Below are positions 1 to 8,343 of a stretch of DNA of 34,521 nt, piece after piece. A program made the translations under genes and the position numbers. Positions within the stretch are counted from its first letter, which is position 1. Every line of letters starts with the position of its first letter. The notes below the pieces were generated by a model. The model was given only the letters and a program-made list of their open reading frames with translations, was not told the DNA's origin and did no database searches. The DNA lies in NCBI GenBank assembly GCA_029063085.1, contig JAIDOW010000089.1:1-34521 (forward strand), read 5' to 3'. Origin of the DNA: Lachnospiraceae bacterium. Its GTDB lineage: Bacteria > Bacillota > Clostridia > Lachnospirales > Lachnospiraceae.

Positions 1-314
1 AGGATCTGTGGAATAAAGTTAAAAATCCACATGATCAATGTATTCTTGATGGACATGATGGTCATGGTGTCCAAAAATTTGGCACCCTCAACTACTTTGT
101 ACGAGCTGTCCGTGTTGATCAATACCGACAGATAGTTGCTCAGTCCCACAAACTTCGGTCCCACCTGGGTCAGACCTCTGTAATAGTTTTCCACGAAACT
201 GAGCCATACTGTATAGATCAGCGGATACAGCTGAAAAACTGCATATACGATGAAAAATGGCGCAATGAACAGATATCCATACTTGCCATATTCAACTGTC
301 TTATTTTTTTTCAT
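1..314 (-). CDS. Sugar ABC transporter permease, MalF-type (partial, C-terminus outside window)
   Basis: About 104 N-terminal residues are present and the gene runs off the left edge. Translation starts at the ATG at 312-314, giving MKKNKTVEYGKYGYLFIAPF, followed by a first membrane helix and the segment FQLYPLIYTVWLSF. That pattern (helix, then YPL and a short periplasmic stretch) is typical of MalF/UgpA-type permeases of the carbohydrate uptake CUT1 family. A purine-rich GGGAAG lies upstream of the start. It sits 118 bp downstream of the solute-binding lipoprotein gene on the same strand, so the two form the start of an importer operon; a second permease would be expected beyond the window. 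The sugar cannot be told from the sequence. Confidence 0.85.
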   Translation of the reverse strand, partial: MKKNKTVEYGKYGYLFIAPFFIVYAVFQLYPLIYTVWLSFVENYYRGLTQVGPKFVGLSNYLSVLINTDSSYKVVEGAKFLDTMTIMSIKNTLIMWIFNFIPQI

Positions 315-361
315 GCTCTTCACTTCCCCAAATATTATTTTGCAGCTTAGCCAATGTTTAA

Positions 362-392
362 TTATGCACCGACAAAAACTGCCGGTGCATAA
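362..392 (-). other. Intercistronic hairpin between binding protein and permease
   Basis: TTATGCACCG (362-371) and CGGTGCATAA (383-392) form a perfect 10-bp stem with an 11-nt loop. No T-run follows on the minus strand, so it is more likely an RNA-stabilising or partial-readthrough stem than a full terminator. Such hairpins often give excess binding protein over permease (inference). Confidence 0.6.
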
Positions 393-432
393 CTTAAACT
401 AACTAATTTCAATTTACCCGATTAAAAACTGG

Positions 433-1806
433 TTACTCTACGGTAATGAAGTTATAACCGTCTGCAACCGCATCCTTAACCATCTGGATTGCTGCATCAA
501 TGTCCTTAGCCTCTCCAGAATTATAAGCAGCAGATGCTGTATCAACAAAACCATTGAAAATTGCGTCATAAGATGTAGACTTGCTTAAGTCAATTTTCTC
601 AGCAGCTTCCATGAAAGTAGGGATCGGATCATTGCCACCACACTTCTCTGAATTACCCTTGCCTGCATCACTTACAGCCTTAACAGCAGTCTTGTTATTA
701 ACAAAATCCTTTGTATCTTCACAGATCTTTGTCATAACCTCTGTATCACAGCAAAGTGTTCTTACTATCAATGCAGCCAACGCGGTATCCGGACAATCCT
801 TACCCACTGATAAGTAAGATCCTCCCCAATGATATGGTGTAGGACCTGCGCAAATATTGTAATCATTTGCATGCTCCACCGGATTCAATGTCCAATATAA
901 AAACCATGTACATCCGAAGTAACCGAATACATCCTTATCTACACTAGCCTTCCAAGCATCATCCCACATAGAAGTTTTATTGGTGTAATCTCCATCATAA
1001 AGCTTCTTAGCTGTCTCCAGATACTCCGTTACCCAATCATCAATATTTAACTTATCATTCTCTACCCAAGGTGATTTTTTGGAGTCAGCAATTGCATATT
1101 TAACATCATCCGGACCAGAAAGTATCTTGTAACCAGCTTCTTTTAACTTGTCAGCAGTTTCAAAGAACTTATCCCAGTCATCGATTGCAGCCTGAACGGT
1201 ATCAGGGTCAGAAGCACCTAATACTTCCTCAGCAATATCAGTTCTATAACAGAATACACCAGGAGTTGACTGCCATGTAAGAGCCTTAACAGCTCCATCG
1301 TATGTAGCATAGTCTAAAGTGTACTGATACATTTCAGAGAAGTCATCCCCACCAATACCAATATCTGCCATAGGAATCGTATACTCTGACTCTGCCCAGT
1401 GAAGTGCCACGTCGTTATCTGCTGCGATAATAGAAGGATACTTCTCCGCACCTGCACCAGCCTGAAGCAATGTGTCAATCTGTGTCTGATACTCAATATC
1501 TGTACCACCTAAACCAAGGTTAACATATTCTACTCTGTCGGAATACTGTGGATAAGCATTTCTAAAATATTCTAATCTCTCACCCAGCTCCGTATTCCAG
1601 GAATAAACATAGATTGTTTCTCCCTCTTCTGATGGCATTTCAATTTCCTGAACTTCCTCAGTTGCCGGAGTTGTTGATGAAGTATCATCACCACCGGCAG
1701 TTGTTCCTTCTGTGGTCACTGCATCATCACCGCCACCACAGGCAACAAGTGATAGTCCCATTGCCAAAGCCAATGACAGAGCCATTACTTTCTTGAATTT
1801 TTTCAT
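433..1806 (-). CDS. Extracellular sugar-binding lipoprotein of an ABC importer
   Basis: A 457-residue family-1 solute-binding protein. The N-terminus has a KKFKK basic start, a hydrophobic stretch and lipobox LVAC with Cys23, then a Gly/Asp/Thr/Ser-rich linker to about residue 55, as expected for a lipid-anchored binding protein. The mature domain (YVYSWNTELGERLEYFRNAYPQ and later WQSTPGVFCYRTD) resembles carbohydrate-binding proteins of CUT1 importers. The start is set by a strong AAAGGAGG just upstream. The next gene downstream is the MalF-like permease. No ATPase is present here; in Firmicutes a shared MsmX-type ATPase often serves such importers (known of the group, not shown here). Ligand unknown. 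The 400-bp upstream spacer is rich in inverted repeats. Confidence 0.9.
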   Translation of the reverse strand: MKKFKKVMALSLALAMGLSLVACGGGDDAVTTEGTTAGGDDTSSTTPATEEVQEIEMPSEEGETIYVYSWNTELGERLEYFRNAYPQYSDRVEYVNLGLGGTDIEYQTQIDTLLQAGAGAEKYPSIIAADNDVALHWAESEYTIPMADIGIGGDDFSEMYQYTLDYATYDGAVKALTWQSTPGVFCYRTDIAEEVLGASDPDTVQAAIDDWDKFFETADKLKEAGYKILSGPDDVKYAIADSKKSPWVENDKLNIDDWVTEYLETAKKLYDGDYTNKTSMWDDAWKASVDKDVFGYFGCTWFLYWTLNPVEHANDYNICAGPTPYHWGGSYLSVGKDCPDTALAALIVRTLCCDTEVMTKICEDTKDFVNNKTAVKAVSDAGKGNSEKCGGNDPIPTFMEAAEKIDLSKSTSYDAIFNGFVDTASAAYNSGEAKDIDAAIQMVKDAVADGYNFITVE

Positions 1807-1835
1807 AAAAAAATCCTCCTTTAAAAATGTATTAA

Positions 1836-2158
1836 TCTACCATTCACAATCATTATTTTTGGTAGAAATATTTAAAATGTACCTATATTGACCACACACA
1901 TTATCAATATAGGTACATTCATTGCACCCGTGCTGAACTGAGAAATTCAAACATATAAAATAACACAGGCACATTGGAGGGTACATCAGATAATCATCAA
2001 CATGATTTTTAGAATTTGGTTTCACAACCAGAAAAATCTTAACAATACCTTCTGCCCTTTCCGAGTACAAACATAACATTCTTTGTGCATTTTATTCAAC
2101 CGACCAATGGTAGAATCCCGTTTTTTCGAGTATTTTCAACAATCTACTTATAGTAGAT
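1836..2158. promoter_or_regulatory. Repeat-rich spacer upstream of the binding-protein gene; TCTACCA motif cluster
   Basis: The 406-bp gap 1807-2212 has no convincing gene. The 7-mer TCTACCA or its complement TGGTAGA occurs at 1836-1842, 1860-1866 and 2108-2114, with two more copies in the adjacent terminator (2170-2176, 2199-2205). A related palindrome ATCTACT-TAT-AGTAGAT lies at 2142-2158. The 1836/1860 pair would form a stem just upstream of the ribosome site of the binding-protein gene. They may be operator half-sites; no regulator is identified. No confident -35/-10 pair was found. Confidence 0.4.
1876..1919. repeat. Perfect 16-bp inverted repeat with 12-nt loop
   Basis: AATGTACCTATATTGA (1876-1891) is exactly repeated in inverse at 1904-1919. 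It lies 70-115 bp before the start of the binding-protein gene. There is no T-run after either arm, so it is not a normal terminator; an operator or leader RNA stem is possible. Confidence 0.75.
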
Positions 2159-2162
2159 GTTT

Positions 2163-2207
2163 AAAAAAATGGTAGATTTCCAAGTCATTTACCGAAAATC
2201 TACCATT
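2163..2207 (-). terminator. Intrinsic terminator after the XRE gene
   Basis: On the minus strand AATGGTAGATTT (2207-2196) and AAATCTACCATT (2179-2168) form a perfect 12-bp stem followed by seven T (2169-2163), starting 5 nt after the XRE stop codon. Confidence 0.85.
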
Positions 2208-2212
2208 AGTAC

Positions 2213-2806
2213 TTATTCTTTTCTCTCCTCTTTCAAACTGTTTTCCAATATTTCAAGACGTCTTGTCAGCTTTTCTTCCACTTGGTCTTCCTGATAATCC
2301 TGTACCATCTGATTCAGTGCATCATAAGGATTTACAAAAACCTCATTTCCATTTTCATCCCACGCAGTCCGGTAGGCATCAAGTTCTGTTTGCAGCATCT
2401 GCTCTTCCTTCAATTTCCATTCCCGAAGACTTTGGGCATTCATGACCAAAGTAATACCAAACATAAGCACCATGCAGCAGATTAATATAACGGTTTTACT
2501 TTGTATATGTTTCCTGTCTGCCTCTTTATCTGAAATATTCAGAGATCGTTCCATTATTTTTTGTGTTTCTTCTATAGATATTGCGTTTTCTTCCTGTATT
2601 CGTTCTCCCTGTAGTAATTCCAATATTGTCACACCAAAAATCTCTGCCAACGGCTCGAGCATGGAAATATCAGGAAAGCTTAATCCCCTCTCCCATTTTG
2701 AAACAGCTTTATCTGTTAAACATAATCTCTCTGCCAGATCTTTTTGTGTCATGCCCTGTTCTTTGCGAAGAAATGCCACAAAATTTCCAAACTTTTCCTT
2801 TTCCAT
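2213..2806 (-). CDS. XRE-family HTH regulator with a membrane helix
   Basis: About 197 residues. Residues 1-65 form a classic Cro/CI helix-turn-helix (LRKEQGMTQKDLAERL, then TDKAVSKWERGLSFPDISML). A linker leads to one hydrophobic helix near 103-121 (TVILICCMVLMFGITLVM), then a polar C-terminal part with acidic/basic coiled-coil character (QEDQVEEKLTRRLEILENSL). The start chosen is the ATG at 2804-2806, eight bases after AAAGGA; an ATG three codons earlier would leave the ribosome site touching the start. The layout suggests a DNA-binding domain tethered to the membrane, with a small extracytoplasmic or second cytoplasmic part. Targets unknown; the neighbouring TCTACCA motifs are candidates only. 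It is transcribed alone, since a terminator follows. Confidence 0.85.
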   Translation of the reverse strand: MEKEKFGNFVAFLRKEQGMTQKDLAERLCLTDKAVSKWERGLSFPDISMLEPLAEIFGVTILELLQGERIQEENAISIEETQKIMERSLNISDKEADRKHIQSKTVILICCMVLMFGITLVMNAQSLREWKLKEEQMLQTELDAYRTAWDENGNEVFVNPYDALNQMVQDYQEDQVEEKLTRRLEILENSLKEERKE

Positions 2807-3000
2807 TTCTTTCATCCTTTCTGCTGTTATCTTACTACTTTTCCTTTCTCCTTATCAATCGACTGATGATGGAATCACCTGTTCCGTCTCCTCCACTACC
2901 GGTAGAGTTCCTTTCCGCCATCTTTTCTGGCATCTTATGCAAATTTTTATAAAATGCACATAATAAGCTGTTCCTTCATTAGTCATTTTCACAACAGACA

Positions 3001-3051
3001 AAAATCCCCCTAAAATATCAGCTTTTTTAAGCTGTATACTTTAGGGGGATT
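3001..3051 (-). terminator. Intrinsic terminator after yfhO-like gene
   Basis: AATCCCCCTAAA (3051-3040 read on the minus strand) pairs with TTTAGGGGGATT (3014-3003), with an inner AGCTT/AAGCT stem, and is followed by TTTTTG. It begins 16 nt after the stop codon of the YfhO gene. Confidence 0.9.
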
Positions 3052-3067
3052 ATAGCAAACGGATGTA

Positions 3068-5695
3068 TCAATTTTTTATATTCAGGTAACATATTTTCGG
3101 AATATCACTGCGTATCCGAACCCCTGATACAGAATAAGTTCTTTTTCTTTCCCATACTATAATCAAAACAAACATTGTACAGGATATCGTACTTATAATA
3201 TATCCTACCCTGAATCCGGGAGCTTCAAACGTAATCTCAATTCTGTGATTTCCTGCTTCAATAGGAAACCCTACAAATGCTGTATTAACCTTCCGGGGAG
3301 ATATCCAAACACCGTCCAGCTTAATTTTATAACCTTTTCTATATGGATAAGAGGTAATAAAATATCCGGACTCTTTCATATTGATTTCCCCTTGAAACAC
3401 ATTTCCTTTTTTCTTTGCTGTCTGGCTTTTTACCTGTGGTATTACAATATCCGAATGGTACATCCGTTCTATATCCGCTGTATAAATATTAATATTGTCT
3501 ACCGTATACCTGCCTTTTGAAACTTCTATCTCCAATTCTTCCAATGCACCTTTCGCAGATATCAAATAAGTAAAATCATGATTACGGTTGGGATAAGGAG
3601 CACTTTTTGATGAAAGCTTATTTTTTATACCATTTATACTGATAACCACTTCTCTGCCATCTGTACTTTCCACATGAAATCTCAAAATCAACACCTTTTC
3701 ATAAATCGGTTCGGCAAGCTTTAATTTATAACATTCTTTTTTGCCTGAAGGATGCAGTAATTTTTTTCCTCCATCTTCCAAAAAGAAGCTGTCCAGTTTT
3801 TCCTTCTTTATATGCGAAGCAAATGTTTCTTTCTCCTGAGACAATCCTGCCGTAGCTATTACATCATCTGCGGGTATTACTGCTTTGCTGCACAAAGCTT
3901 CTATCGTATCCGGAAACTCCAGCCGTTTATAATCCTCCTCGCTCAGAACTTCCCCTGTGCCATAACAGACAGGCAGTACATTATCATTTTGGGCTAAAAT
4001 ATAATCTCCTTTCTGTATTATTTTTTTATAACCAGCGGGTAAATTCTCTTTATCCGTCAACAGATATTTTAACCCCATAAAGTATGAAAAACACTCATTT
4101 TTACTTGGCACTAATGCAACCCGGTTATTCAGGCTGATAGGGTTATGCATTATATCATAATAGAACTTTGCATAATCTGTATTGGTAACAGATGAATACA
4201 TAGATGTTTTACTTATCTTTCCATCCGCCAACAAATTACAGTTTACAAAATTATTAGCGAGAACATCAAACCGATAACGTGAATCCGCTGCAAATCCTGC
4301 AATTTCTTCTTTGGTAAAATGCTCCTGCCGGTCATCTCCTGCTTTTAAATACGTACCGTTTGTACCGATTCCCAGTCTGGAACAAACCGGCTTCAGATAA
4401 GAATCGCTCATGTTAATGCCCAAGCTGACAAAAACCGGCAGCACCAGTACCAGCCAAAACGTACACTTTCTTATTTTTTGCCCTGTCCGGTTTGTCCGCT
4501 GTAACAGGCTCCATAATAAAAGCAGCAATCCATCTATCAAAATCAGCGGTTCCCAGCGTGAATGAAAAACCGGTATAAAGCAGCACAATAACGGTAAGAA
4601 ACCATATTTTTTTGTCCCCTGATAAAGTTCCTGCAAAGTATCTGCTGCCACAAGCACAAGCAACAATGTAAACGGAATCAGAATCTTTGCTCTGGAATAT
4701 AAAAATCCATTTAGCACATAGGATACAGCCGGAGACAATATACAAAGCAAAAGAGCTGCGGATAAGAAACGTTTCCTCTTACCGGTTATGGACAACAGCA
4801 GACAATACAGGGTAAGCAATGTCATACCACAGCCATAAGGATTATATAACAATCCCGTCAAACTCCAGTCAGTCAATTTTACCGGAACGGTTACAAAACT
4901 TCCCGAATCCTTCTCATTTGATAAAATGTCAAGCCCTGTCGGAAACAAAAGTACCATTGCCATACCGATGGAAAGAAATACTGCAAACACAAATAATCCC
5001 CAAAAGACTGCATTTCTCACTATCCACTGTTTCCATTTTACTTTCCCAATTTCCATTTTCTCTTTCTGTAAACATTTATGAATCATATAGATTCCTATGA
5101 CAAAAATGCAGGAAATGGAATAATAAAAGCTATGGATATATATCATAAAAAGTGAAAATACCAGCAGAGCAATTCTCTTTTTATCTAAAAGTCTGTCTAC
5201 CCCCATCAACGCAAGAATCAAAAAGGGTATGTAATTCACAAACATAATCTGATGATGTGCATGATAAAAACATGCTGCGGAGGCTAGTAATACTGCTCCG
5301 GCAAATGCAAAGCTATTTAAAAGCTTCTGCTTTTTCAACCATACATAACAGAAATTTACACTGGCTGTCACACCTAATGCTGCGTAACCTGCAATAATAT
5401 ATTTCATCTCTATTTCCGGTACAAGACAGGAAAACAAAATGTCAGGCCGCAATACTCCATAATAGGCAAAATCATAAATGCTGCTCCCACCACCCAAATG
5501 AATATACTGGGGAATCAAAGAACCCGTTTCTAACATGGTCTGTCTTAAACTCTCTGCAATCCCTACATGCTGGCTGTACCAGTCCCCTTCAGAACCAAAA
5601 AACATTCCTGTGCCTAATGGAAAAAACAAAAGCAGCAGGGTAATGATCGTCAATACTATATGACAAAATATAACGGCTGATAGATCCTTCTTCAT
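3068..5695 (-). CDS. YfhO-family polytopic membrane protein
   Basis: 875 residues. A long N-terminal region of about twelve hydrophobic helices (1-450) holds the family hallmark FFGSEGDWYSQHVGIAESLR after the first helix. A large extracytoplasmic domain follows (about 450-830), then a last helix (GYIISTISCTMFVLIIVW) near the C-terminus. YfhO proteins have a GT-C-like architecture and are linked to glycosylation of lipoteichoic acid or other envelope polymers in Bacilli (family knowledge); substrate here unknown. The start is the ATG at 5693-5695, eight bases after AGGAG; an in-frame ATG 11 codons upstream would place that ribosome site inside the gene. Its promoter shares phased repeats with the adjacent VanRS-like system, so it is a likely target of that system. 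Confidence 0.85.
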   Translation of the reverse strand: MKKDLSAVIFCHIVLTIITLLLLFFPLGTGMFFGSEGDWYSQHVGIAESLRQTMLETGSLIPQYIHLGGGSSIYDFAYYGVLRPDILFSCLVPEIEMKYIIAGYAALGVTASVNFCYVWLKKQKLLNSFAFAGAVLLASAACFYHAHHQIMFVNYIPFLILALMGVDRLLDKKRIALLVFSLFMIYIHSFYYSISCIFVIGIYMIHKCLQKEKMEIGKVKWKQWIVRNAVFWGLFVFAVFLSIGMAMVLLFPTGLDILSNEKDSGSFVTVPVKLTDWSLTGLLYNPYGCGMTLLTLYCLLLSITGKRKRFLSAALLLCILSPAVSYVLNGFLYSRAKILIPFTLLLVLVAADTLQELYQGTKKYGFLPLLCCFIPVFHSRWEPLILIDGLLLLLWSLLQRTNRTGQKIRKCTFWLVLVLPVFVSLGINMSDSYLKPVCSRLGIGTNGTYLKAGDDRQEHFTKEEIAGFAADSRYRFDVLANNFVNCNLLADGKISKTSMYSSVTNTDYAKFYYDIMHNPISLNNRVALVPSKNECFSYFMGLKYLLTDKENLPAGYKKIIQKGDYILAQNDNVLPVCYGTGEVLSEEDYKRLEFPDTIEALCSKAVIPADDVIATAGLSQEKETFASHIKKEKLDSFFLEDGGKKLLHPSGKKECYKLKLAEPIYEKVLILRFHVESTDGREVVISINGIKNKLSSKSAPYPNRNHDFTYLISAKGALEELEIEVSKGRYTVDNINIYTADIERMYHSDIVIPQVKSQTAKKKGNVFQGEINMKESGYFITSYPYRKGYKIKLDGVWISPRKVNTAFVGFPIEAGNHRIEITFEAPGFRVGYIISTISCTMFVLIIVWERKRTYSVSGVRIRSDIPKICYLNIKN

Positions 5696-5731
5696 AAATC
5701 CAGCTCCTTTCCCTTTCTTTATCTGCACATA

Positions 5732-5796
5732 ATTCTAAATACAGTTTCTTAAATTTACGAAACTGTATTTCTTAAATTTTCTTATATATTTCTTAA
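5732..5796 (-). promoter_or_regulatory. Promoter of yfhO-like gene with phased direct repeats
   Basis: On the minus strand AAGAAA boxes have their G at 5792, 5781 and 5771 (spacing 11 and 10 bp). They are followed 34 bp later by a -10-like TAGAAT (5737-5732). A fourth AAGAAA has its G at 5748. Helically phased direct repeats are the usual binding mode of OmpR/PhoB-type regulators. A 12-bp inverted repeat, AAATACAGTTTC (5737-5748) and GAAACTGTATTT (5759-5770), overlaps the core promoter. Confidence 0.6.
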
Positions 5797-5910
5797 TATT
5801 ATCATCCGGATCAGCTCAAAATCATTCTTTTCTCGTTATCCATTTAACCCAACGATTTTGTACATTACATATTCTGTGCCAAATCGGTAAATATATGAAT
5901 TATATAAAAA

Positions 5911-5970
5911 TTTTCACACTAACAAGGGCTGCCGCAAAAAGAAAATATTTCTTAATGCAACAGCCCTGTT
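5911..5970 (-). terminator. Probable terminator after the histidine kinase gene
   Basis: On the minus strand AACAGGGCTG (5970-5961) pairs with CAGCCCTTGTT (5931-5921, one-base bulge), with further TGCA/TGC(G)G pairing inside. An A/T-rich stretch with five T follows. It lies about 20 nt past the kinase stop. Confidence 0.6.
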
Positions 5971-5989
5971 TACTTAAATCACCCTGTAT

Positions 5990-7240
5990 TTATTTTTCTT
6001 TTGTATTTTTGGGAAACACCAGCTTTGCCTTAAACTGGTCGCAGTCGATAAAGAGATTAAACTCTCCGCCTAATGCACTGGTATAAGTACTGACAATAGC
6101 AAGTCCCAGCCCATTCCCTTCACTGGTTCTTGCCTGATCTGCCCTGGCAAACCGTTCTACGATATCCTCTTTGTTAAAATCCATAAAATAACCCGCAGTA
6201 TTGGTAATTTCCAGACACAATTTTTCTTTCTCTTCTATATATGTCTTAATGAATACCCTTGTTCCCTTCGCCGAATACTTCAGAGCATTTTCAATCAGAT
6301 TCTGACAAATCCGGTACAAATGCATATTATCTGTCATCATGTCAGTATCTTCTTCCGTAAGCTGTGTCACAAACTGCAAATCGCTTGCTTTTACCCTATC
6401 CTCCATATCCGCAAAAATCTGTTCAATCAAACGATTTAATCCAACGGACTCTATATGAAGTTCAATATTCCCACTGCTTGCCTTTGCCAGTGAAAACAGA
6501 CTTTCTATCATTTCTTTAAGCTTTCCTGCCTTATCGGAAATCACTTCCAGATAATCCCTTGTTATATCATTCAAATCCTCCTTCTTCATCAATTCAATAT
6601 ATCCAACCATAGATGTCAGAGGTGTCTTTAAATCATGGGATACGTTCGTAATCAAATCTACTCTTAACTGATCACTTCTCGATACTTTCTCCAGACTTTT
6701 TTTCTCGATCTCCAATGCATTTTCAAGGCTTTCCCGGTTAATCCTGGCCATTTGTTCCATCAGCATATTAAGTCTTCCCATCATAAAACGGATGACTGCC
6801 ATCTGGCAAACCCCATACTGTATAAGTACCGTACCAAACATGATATAACCCGACGCATAATTACTGAGAGCCCAATATGAAGAATATGAAGAATACTTCA
6901 TATACGTAAAATACCAGCAGGCAGCAATTCCTGCTCCAATTCCCATTACTCCCAATATAATCTGCTGTTTCCTCCACTGCATCCTCCATTCACTATAAAA
7001 TTCCTCTTTTAAAGGAAGCCAGTCAGCATACTTTTTTTGAAGATAAAAACCTAATATCTGTTTTATACCCAGCCCCGTTAAAAGATTCGCAATGACACCA
7101 AAAAACAAGGCTTCTTCCGTCGGATGAGACCACCGGTACGCTATTATAATGAAGAAAACAAACAGCCCCAACATAGTAAAAATAATGCCCAAGAGCAGTT
7201 TTCCATGATTTTTTAAAAATCTGCCTATTTTCTTAATCAT
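5990..7240 (-). CDS. VanS-like sensor histidine kinase
   Basis: 416 residues. Hydrophobic segments lie at about 15-36, 44-65, 95-112 and 130-150, with little extracellular sequence. The H-box SHDLKTPLTS has phospho-acceptor His202, followed by an N-box (CQNLIENALKYS) and a final G-box GNGLGLAI. The usual DxGxG G1 box is replaced by TNTAGYFMDF, as in part of the VanS-like group. The start codon overlaps the regulator's end by 8 nt (ATGATTAA arrangement), showing translational coupling. An in-frame ATG seven codons upstream is possible. With the regulator it forms a two-component system. The signal is unknown; cell-wall-active agents are the usual guess for this family, and no van resistance genes are nearby. 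Confidence 0.9.
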   Translation of the reverse strand: MIKKIGRFLKNHGKLLLGIIFTMLGLFVFFIIIAYRWSHPTEEALFFGVIANLLTGLGIKQILGFYLQKKYADWLPLKEEFYSEWRMQWRKQQIILGVMGIGAGIAACWYFTYMKYSSYSSYWALSNYASGYIMFGTVLIQYGVCQMAVIRFMMGRLNMLMEQMARINRESLENALEIEKKSLEKVSRSDQLRVDLITNVSHDLKTPLTSMVGYIELMKKEDLNDITRDYLEVISDKAGKLKEMIESLFSLAKASSGNIELHIESVGLNRLIEQIFADMEDRVKASDLQFVTQLTEEDTDMMTDNMHLYRICQNLIENALKYSAKGTRVFIKTYIEEKEKLCLEITNTAGYFMDFNKEDIVERFARADQARTSEGNGLGLAIVSTYTSALGGEFNLFIDCDQFKAKLVFPKNTKEK

Positions 7241-7952
7241 ATTTTTCCATTTTGTAACCAATTCCCCACACCACCTTTACATATCTTGGATTTTTTGTGT
7301 CTATTTCAATTTTCTCCCTTATATGCCGGATATGCACCATTACTGTATTCTCAACCGTATAATCTGCTGTTTCTTCCCAGACCTTTTCATAGATCTGCTC
7401 GGCAGAAAATACCTGTCCCGGATGCTCCATTAAAAGAGAAAGTATCTTATATTCTGTTGCTGTAAGCTTCGCTTCTTCCCCTTCTACTACCGCCAGCCGC
7501 TGTTTCTTATCAAGAACCAGTCCCCCGTTTACAATCGTATCCTCATCAGCCTTCGGTGCACTGCCTCCCCAGGTATGATATCTGCGAAGCTGTGCCTTAA
7601 CCCTGGCAATCAGCTCTGCCGGATTGTACGGCTTGCTAATATAATCATCCGCCCCCAGCACCAGTCCGGATACCTTATCGCTCTCCTCTGTCTTAGCAGA
7701 TAAAATAATAGCCGGAATCTTATAATTCTCCCTTATCTTCATTAGTGCTGACAGACCATTCAGCCTGGGCATCATTACATCAAGCAGGATTAAATCAATA
7801 TGGTTACGTTCCAAAGCTTCTAATGCCTCCATGCCATCATAGGCTTTTACAATCTGATATCCCTCGTACTTTAAAAGCTCTCCTAAAGAATATACGATTT
7901 CCCTATTATCATCCACTATTAAAATAGTCTCGGCACACATACCTTTCTTCAT
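7233..7952 (-). CDS. VanR-like OmpR-family response regulator
   Basis: 239 residues. The receiver domain (about 8-122) has the acidic pair in LIVDDN, phospho-acceptor Asp58 in LILLDVMMP, and Lys in YISKPY. The C-terminal winged helix (about 140-236) ends in the family pattern RHIREKIE...RYVKVVWGIGYKM. It is the first gene of a two-gene operon with the kinase. The start is uncertain between 7952 and the ATG four codons later, because the purine-rich AAAGGA sits very close to the first. Its promoter carries phased AAGAAA boxes matching those at the YfhO gene, consistent with autoregulation. Confidence 0.92.
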   Translation of the reverse strand: MKKGMCAETILIVDDNREIVYSLGELLKYEGYQIVKAYDGMEALEALERNHIDLILLDVMMPRLNGLSALMKIRENYKIPAIILSAKTEESDKVSGLVLGADDYISKPYNPAELIARVKAQLRRYHTWGGSAPKADEDTIVNGGLVLDKKQRLAVVEGEEAKLTATEYKILSLLMEHPGQVFSAEQIYEKVWEETADYTVENTVMVHIRHIREKIEIDTKNPRYVKVVWGIGYKMEKYD

Positions 7953-7973
7953 CCTTTCTTTCGTATTACATTC

Positions 7974-8030
7974 AGTATAGCATTCCTTCCTAAAAAATTT
8001 CCCAATAAATTTCTTAAATTTTTCTTAAAA
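7974..8030 (-). promoter_or_regulatory. Promoter of the VanRS-like operon with phased repeats
   Basis: On the minus strand TTTAAGAAA occurs twice with the G at 8024 and 8013 (11-bp period). A weaker third copy (TTGGGAAAT) follows near 8002, then -10 TATACT (7979-7974). The last perfect box is 34 bp from the -10, exactly as at the YfhO promoter. A -35 is not conserved, as expected for an activator-dependent promoter. Confidence 0.65.
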
Positions 8031-8102
8031 CCCAAGTCTGTGAAAACCATTGCAATATCTTTTTACTCTATGAAACATTGCTGTCATAATCCTTCCACAT
8101 GC

Positions 8103-8155
8103 AAAAGGAGCCGTCTCACTAAGTAAAATCTACGTTACTTACATAGGACCGCTCC
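8103..8155 (-). terminator. Probable terminator of the small-protein operon
   Basis: On the minus strand GGAGC (8155-8151) pairs with GCTCC (8111-8107). Internal GTC/GAC and TTACTTA/TAAGTAA pairings interrupted by mismatches follow, and then TTTT. It begins 15 nt after the stop of the last small gene. Confidence 0.6.
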
Positions 8156-8169
8156 CCATTTTAATACTT

Positions 8170-8304
8170 ATCTGTGTATCATGATTTTGACTGATCCTTT
8201 TCTTCGGAATCCTTGTCTTTTTTATTGCTGCCATGTTCCATAATGAAACCAGCTACACCTGCTGCCGCTACGATAACAGCCATAATCATCACTATAATAT
8301 CCAT
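8170..8304 (-). CDS. Small membrane protein, 44 aa
   Basis: Starts MDIIVMIMAVIVAAAGVAGF, a single membrane helix, and ends with a basic tail (RQGFRRKGSVKIMIHR). The ribosome site GGAGAT lies 6 bases before the ATG. It is the last of three minus-strand genes. The tail is odd: adding one A to the AAAA run at 8220-8223 would instead give the acidic/basic KKDKDSEEKDQSKS tail that small membrane proteins more often show. The annotated tail may therefore reflect a real frameshift, slippage or a homopolymer error. No family recognised. Confidence 0.55.
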
Positions 8305-8343
8305 ACTTCTATCTCCTATCCGTTTATAGCAAATGTCCATATC

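Noticed and set aside
1837-2079. 80-codon minus-strand frame rich in Cys upstream of the binding-protein gene
   Set aside because: No ribosome site. It spans the perfect 16-bp inverted repeat and reaches almost to the binding-protein ribosome site; better explained as regulatory spacer.
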